Assembly: GCF_009389715.1 (NCBI RefSeq)
Contig: NW_024067666.1
Span: forward strand, 4,195,001-4,259,000
Source: Phoenix dactylifera
Taxonomy: Eukaryota; Streptophyta; Magnoliopsida; Arecales; Arecaceae
DNA length: 64,000 nucleotides
Direction of reading: 5' to 3'
Shown: in pieces, positions 60,201 to 64,000 of the stretch
Layout of the letters: the number at the start of each line of letters is the position of its first letter
Position numbering within the stretch: position 1 is the first letter of the stretch
Translations under genes and position numbers: made by a program
The notes under the pieces: model-generated
Databases searched by the model: none
What the model was told of the DNA's origin: nothing
What the model saw: only the letters and a program-made list of their open reading frames with translations

Positions 60201-63166
60201 TTGTATAACGGAAGTGACTGCTAAAAAAAAATTTTATCGCTCATATTTTTAAGGGTAAGTCACAATGTATCTACTAGTAATAAGAGATTGTGAGAGAAGG
60301 GACCTCAATTTCTGGCAGCGTGGACTTACTCCTGCTCAAGTATGTCATGAAGCACAGTGCTCTTGCCGGCACCCATGCCGCCGCCCATCAGAAGTAGAAC
60401 CGGGCGCCGATCACCGCAGGCCACGGGGACCATCGCATCGGCGCACCGGGAATCATCGTGCGACGCGATCCCGATGGCCTTCATCTCCTCCACCAATGTA
60501 GAGAACAGCCTTGCCACTTTCAGGTCCCTTGTTACCCTCTCAAACCTCTGTTTCCTGCGTTCCAATAAACAAGACAGGCGCTGCATGCATTCATTCATGT
60601 CATTGAGTCAACTTTTTTGGGGGATTTGCTTATTGATCAATACTAAATCAAGCGCATTATAAATGAAAAAGTTGGATGGAAGGTAATTCTTCTGGGCCCA
60701 CATTTCTCTCCCATACAAAACTCCAAACCAAACCAAACCACCACAAGGCCATGATCTTCTACAAGATGAACCAAGACAGAGAATAATTGAAGGCCCTTTG
60801 CTCATGAATGAAAAAGTTGGCTGGAAGATATCCAAAAGAAGATGTGATTTTGGGCCCACATTTTATCTGCCATGCAAAGCTCGGATCCAAAATAAGCCAC
60901 CTCAAGCGTAATTTCCACCACCGAGCTGATGGACCAGTCCAACTATAAAACAACATGCACAAATGCACATGTATTGTGCGCTTTCCTTTTCTTCTCTAGT
61001 TTTATGTCTCTTTTTCCTCCTTCAAATCACTCCCTCTTTTTCAAAATCTTTGCACCTAAGAGATTATGAAATCTAAGAAATGGTATAGGTATAATTTCTA
61101 AAAATTATGTATCGATTTACTTAAAGATGTATATCAAAAAAGTTTACAGTACGTATCAAAAAATCGATGAGTTTGTATCACTTAGTTATGTAGTATGTAT
61201 CGGTAAACATAATGTTCTGAAAGGCATATATCAATTTATTTAGAGATGTGTATTGGGCTGTTAGATGACAAATTTACTAAGTATATATTACTGGCTATGT
61301 ACCATATATTTGTGAATACCATATTTTGAAAACTATATACTGATTTATCTAGAGGTGTATATTGGCTTGCTAGATAACTAATTTGCTTAGTGTGCATCAC
61401 CTGACCATATAGACCGTATCTTAAAAAATATATTTTAAAAATGAGGAAGAAAGAGAATTATGTGTACGATTGTTTTTTCTTTTTTTGATTTTTTTTATAT
61501 TTATAAGGCTAACTACTAAGAGCCATCCTTAATTTTTAAGTTTCTTCTTTGAGATGGACATTAGCGGAAATATGGTAAAATAGAAACCTGCTCTATATTT
61601 CTTTCTTCAGTGCCCGATTCATATGATATTTGTTCACAAATGATGGGACAGGGCTAGCTCCCAATACTCACATAACTACCGACCAAAGAATTAAACAAGG
61701 TCTTCGATGGTTGTTAATATCTCATAATCATACTGGTCTGATTATTTCCTTTTATCTATAGTATGTCTGTCATTAACAAACAGAGGAGTAAGGAGTGCCC
61801 ACCTGGTAGCCTCCATGACCATGTCCTTGAGCTTCCTTTTGGGTTCTCCATCAGCAGTCAAAACCTACATAAATAAATAAATAGTCAAGATATAATAATA
61901 CACCATAAAAATGATAAAATTGATGAAACAAAATTAGCAAGGGGGTAACCTTTTGTTGATTGTTCTATTACCTTAGTAATCATAAGAGTGGCGTGATCCC
62001 AATGAAATGCAAAATAACCTAGTATACACCTATCTAATTCCTCTATAAATTTCAAACACACAGTTTCAGGATTTGAGTCACCAGCAAAGAAGGCAAATAT
62101 GCTGTCTTCACACCCCTTGGTTTTCCTCAGGAAATCATATGCTAATTTGCATAGCTGAGGGCATTCATTTGCATCCTCAAAACCCAACTGCCTAGCTGCC
62201 AAAACATCATCAAATTAATATGCGACTTAAAAAATCCAAAAAATTTAGTTCTCGTGTTCTCATCAAAATAGAGCTCTAAAAAAAAATGAAGGAAATAATA
62301 TAATCAAGGACATGGGTCCCCACCTTGACACCATACTATATAATCATGGTTGTGAGATTGTTATGCAAGAACACGGATGGAAATGTACTTGAACTCTTTG
62401 TACCTATGATATGATTCGCATAATTCGTTGAAGTACTAGAGCTGATCATGAGCTAGATTTGGGCACAGAAAATATCTAATTTTAAATAAATCAAGCTTAA
62501 AGCCTAGCTAGTTTAGACCCGAGGCCTGGCCATATTCTCAATTTTAATTCTATAATGAGGTGTGGGGCCAATCACCAACATAGAAGATTGAATTATAATT
62601 CACAACGAGATTAAATTATAATTCGCAACTAGCTGGTGACTAAAAAAGAGATAAAGACATCAAAAAGCTAAACACAACCCAGGGAGAGAGAGAGAGAGAT
62701 TAAAGGCCGAACGCCAAGTATCCGAAAAACCATGAGACTTGACATATAGAGGTCTGGTGTTGCAGTGAGATTACCCACGTAGTGGGAGAAGCTCTCGAGC
62801 TCCTCGACCCCGCCGGAGTCCGTCAACACCAGCCTTGGCATCAGACTAGTGTCTCTCACCGACCGCTGCTTCTTGCGGTGGCAGCCCACCGCGGCGGCTA
62901 TTGCACCTGCGTTAGAGACCGCGACAACATGGAGAAGGAGAAGTTAAAGTGATGACATCTAAAAGGAGTGATAGAGATTGGGTCAGAGGATCTTCAGTAA
63001 GAGAAGAAATAGAAGAAGAATTTGGAGAGGAAGCCCCAAAAAGAGAGGAAGGGAGAGGACATATATAAGATCCGAAAGAGAAGAAGAGGGGAGAGAGAGA
63101 GAGAAAGACTTCTCCAATAAAATAAAATAAAAAAACGGAGGGGAGAGAGTGCTTACCTTCGTGCAT
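57272..63166 (-). CDS. Zeta-toxin-domain P-loop kinase-like protein
   Basis: Nine coding exons on the minus strand: 63157-63166, 62775-62906, 61972-62195, 61803-61864, 60330-60554, 59279-59402, 58149-58489, 57869-58010 and 57272-57511. All GT-AG junctions and phases agree, giving 499 aa. The core has a Walker A GGGMGAGKST (residues 200-209), a following D-x-F segment (VEADAFKERDV) and a DGTLSW motif (285-290), as in the zeta-toxin/PezT kinase fold. In bacteria this fold phosphorylates UDP-N-acetyl sugars. The plant proteins are chromosomal, have no antitoxin partner, and their substrate is unknown to me, so this is not called a toxin. An Asp9-Asn4 tract (332-344) interrupts the domain. The start rests on a 10-nt first exon and is the least certain part. 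Confidence 0.88.
58235..58273 (-). repeat. Trinucleotide tract coding Asp9-Asn4
   Basis: GTC/ATC/GTT triplets on the plus strand, read as GAY and AAY codons in exon 7 of the kinase-like gene. Likely length-variable. Confidence 0.9.
59725..59815 (-). mobile_element. LINE 3' end with (AAAAAT)n tail
   Basis: On the minus strand ACTGGATGGCTTTACCTC is followed by TTTCTTCAT, then A-rich (AAAAAT)n. It matches the 3' end of the LINE remnant at 47200. Only the terminal stub is present, as expected for strong 5' truncation. It lies in intron 5 of the kinase-like gene, same orientation as that gene. Confidence 0.6.
60661..60910. repeat. Two-copy tandem duplication, 147-bp period
   Basis: Copies at about 60661-60752 and 60808-60910 share ATGAAAAAGTTGG, TGGAAG, GGGCCCACATTT and CCAWRCAAARCTC in order. 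Inside intron 4 of the kinase-like gene. Confidence 0.75.
61096..61430. repeat. Three-unit minisatellite, about 110-bp units
   Basis: Units begin near 61096 (TTCTAAAAATTATGTATCGA), 61215 (TTCTGAAAGGCATATATCAA) and 61324 (TTTTGAAAACTATATACTGA). Each continues TTTAYYTARAGRTGTRTAT and ends with a GTATCA/ATTACTG/GCATCACC block. Inside intron 4 of the kinase-like gene. Confidence 0.75.
62681..62699. repeat. Short (GA)n tract
   Basis: About 18 bp of GA inside an intron of the kinase-like gene. Confidence 0.9.
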
Positions 63167-63296
63167 GATGGTTGGATGAATAGATGGAGTTTTGATCCCC
63201 TTGGTGTTGAACGTCCAAGAGAAAAAGAGGGTGCAAACATGCGACAGGTAGAGTATGAGTTTTCTGATAGAACGGATGACGCCGAGCCTGGCCTTC

Positions 63297-63303
63297 TTAT
63301 AAA
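63297..63303 (-). promoter_or_regulatory. TATA-like site of the kinase-like gene
   Basis: TTTATAA on the minus strand, about 130 bp before the proposed start codon at 63166. The interval between is GC-richer than the flanks, as for a leader. Confidence 0.4.
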
Positions 63304-63869
63304 GAAAAGGGAAAGCAATGGAAACTCGTCATTTCCTCCGATCTGCTGCACCAAGGATCATGGTAAGATAACGGAGTTCCTTGAAGTTTGCTTTTTGTCG
63401 ACGATAAATATCTTGACTGTCTTGGCTTTTACCTCGAGCATCGATGAGGTCGCCCAACATTTTTGAATTGTTCCAAGCTTTTTATGTAAAGGTCGTTTGA
63501 GGAATGGTCAAAGTCCCCGTAATCACCGGAGAAATTATATCCTACATGGTAAGCCATTCATTTCTGTGAGTCATATTCATCAAGTGCTTACTTCGCTACA
63601 AAAATGAGGCTCTGCTTTTTTAATATTAAACAACAACACCATAAATTATATGCCACAAGATTTATAGTTATTGAAAACAGTAATTATGTCCTGTGGTATT
63701 ATTACTAGGCGAGGAAAATTTTCGGACAACATAGCTGATGAAATATTGTCCATTGCCTGGCTGATAAATCAGACCAAAGTACCAAACATGCCTCACCATT
63801 GGGAAATTGAATTTGCAGCACAAAGATCTCTACCCGGATGGAGCTCTGTCACGGATAGGAAGAGTATGA
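63304..63869. other. Upstream intergenic DNA
   Basis: No further gene recognised. Confidence 0.5.
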
Positions 63870-63992
63870 GTAAAAAATATTTTATCCATATCGAACACTC
63901 TCTAGCAGAGAGGAGGCCCAGTGAGGATTACTACGCGGTTGAGGTTTTTCTCACCCCTTTCTTCCCTTTTCTTAAGCAAAAAAAAAAAAAAA
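63870..63992 (+). mobile_element. Poly(A)-tailed SINE-like element, copy 2
   Basis: Shares with 28668-28857 the ordered blocks TATCGAACA, GGAGGCCCAGTG, TACTACGCGG, a C/T-rich stretch and a terminal run of 15-16 A. The 5' part is diverged or unrelated upstream of about 63870. Confidence 0.65.
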
Positions 63993-64000
63993 AGGAAAAA

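Overview
This is a plant nuclear genome window, most likely from a monocot and possibly a palm. That is inferred from gene structure (GC-rich intronless or first-exon coding regions beside AT-rich introns of 1.6 to 3.6 kb) and from monocot-type LTR and SINE remnants; no species-diagnostic marker is present. It holds six protein-coding genes among decayed transposable elements. No rRNA operon, functional tRNA gene or CRISPR is visible.

Layout: 1-4701 is the 3' part of an MRS2/CorA magnesium transporter (+). 5535-6421 is a Ty3/gypsy-type LTR remnant with a 150-bp (AT) tract. 9867-20962 is a complete DRIP-type RING E3 ubiquitin ligase gene (+, 7 coding exons, 436 aa). Its introns hold SINEs, a gypsy integrase fragment and a GTAC-rich repeat. 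27078-27686 is an intronless PRA1 family gene (-). 28.7-32 kb is transposon debris. 33505-35516 is a bHLH transcription factor gene (+, 3 exons, 270 aa). 35937-38061 is a 2.1-kb solo LTR. 38.5-48.4 kb contains LINE fragments, an RNase H fragment, LTR pieces and a TRIM-like mini-retrotransposon. 49254-49514 is a decayed nuclear 18S rRNA fragment. 52685-54623 is a group IId WRKY gene (+, 3 exons, 359 aa). 57272-63166 is a zeta-toxin-domain P-loop kinase-like gene (-, 9 coding exons, 499 aa).

The genes are independent eukaryotic units with no operon logic. Three (DRIP, bHLH92-like, WRKY IId) belong to families tied to stress signalling in other plants, and the bHLH and WRKY upstream regions carry W-box cores. 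A regulatory link is only a hypothesis.

I did not find a convincing new biological system. The most novel-looking items are a poly(A)-tailed SINE-like family seen twice, a TRIM-like element with a primer-binding site, a GTAC-rich dispersed repeat seen three times, a degraded 18S fragment, and several local tandem duplications in introns and intergenic DNA. Exon coordinates were worked out by hand from splice signals, reading-phase continuity and family alignment from memory.
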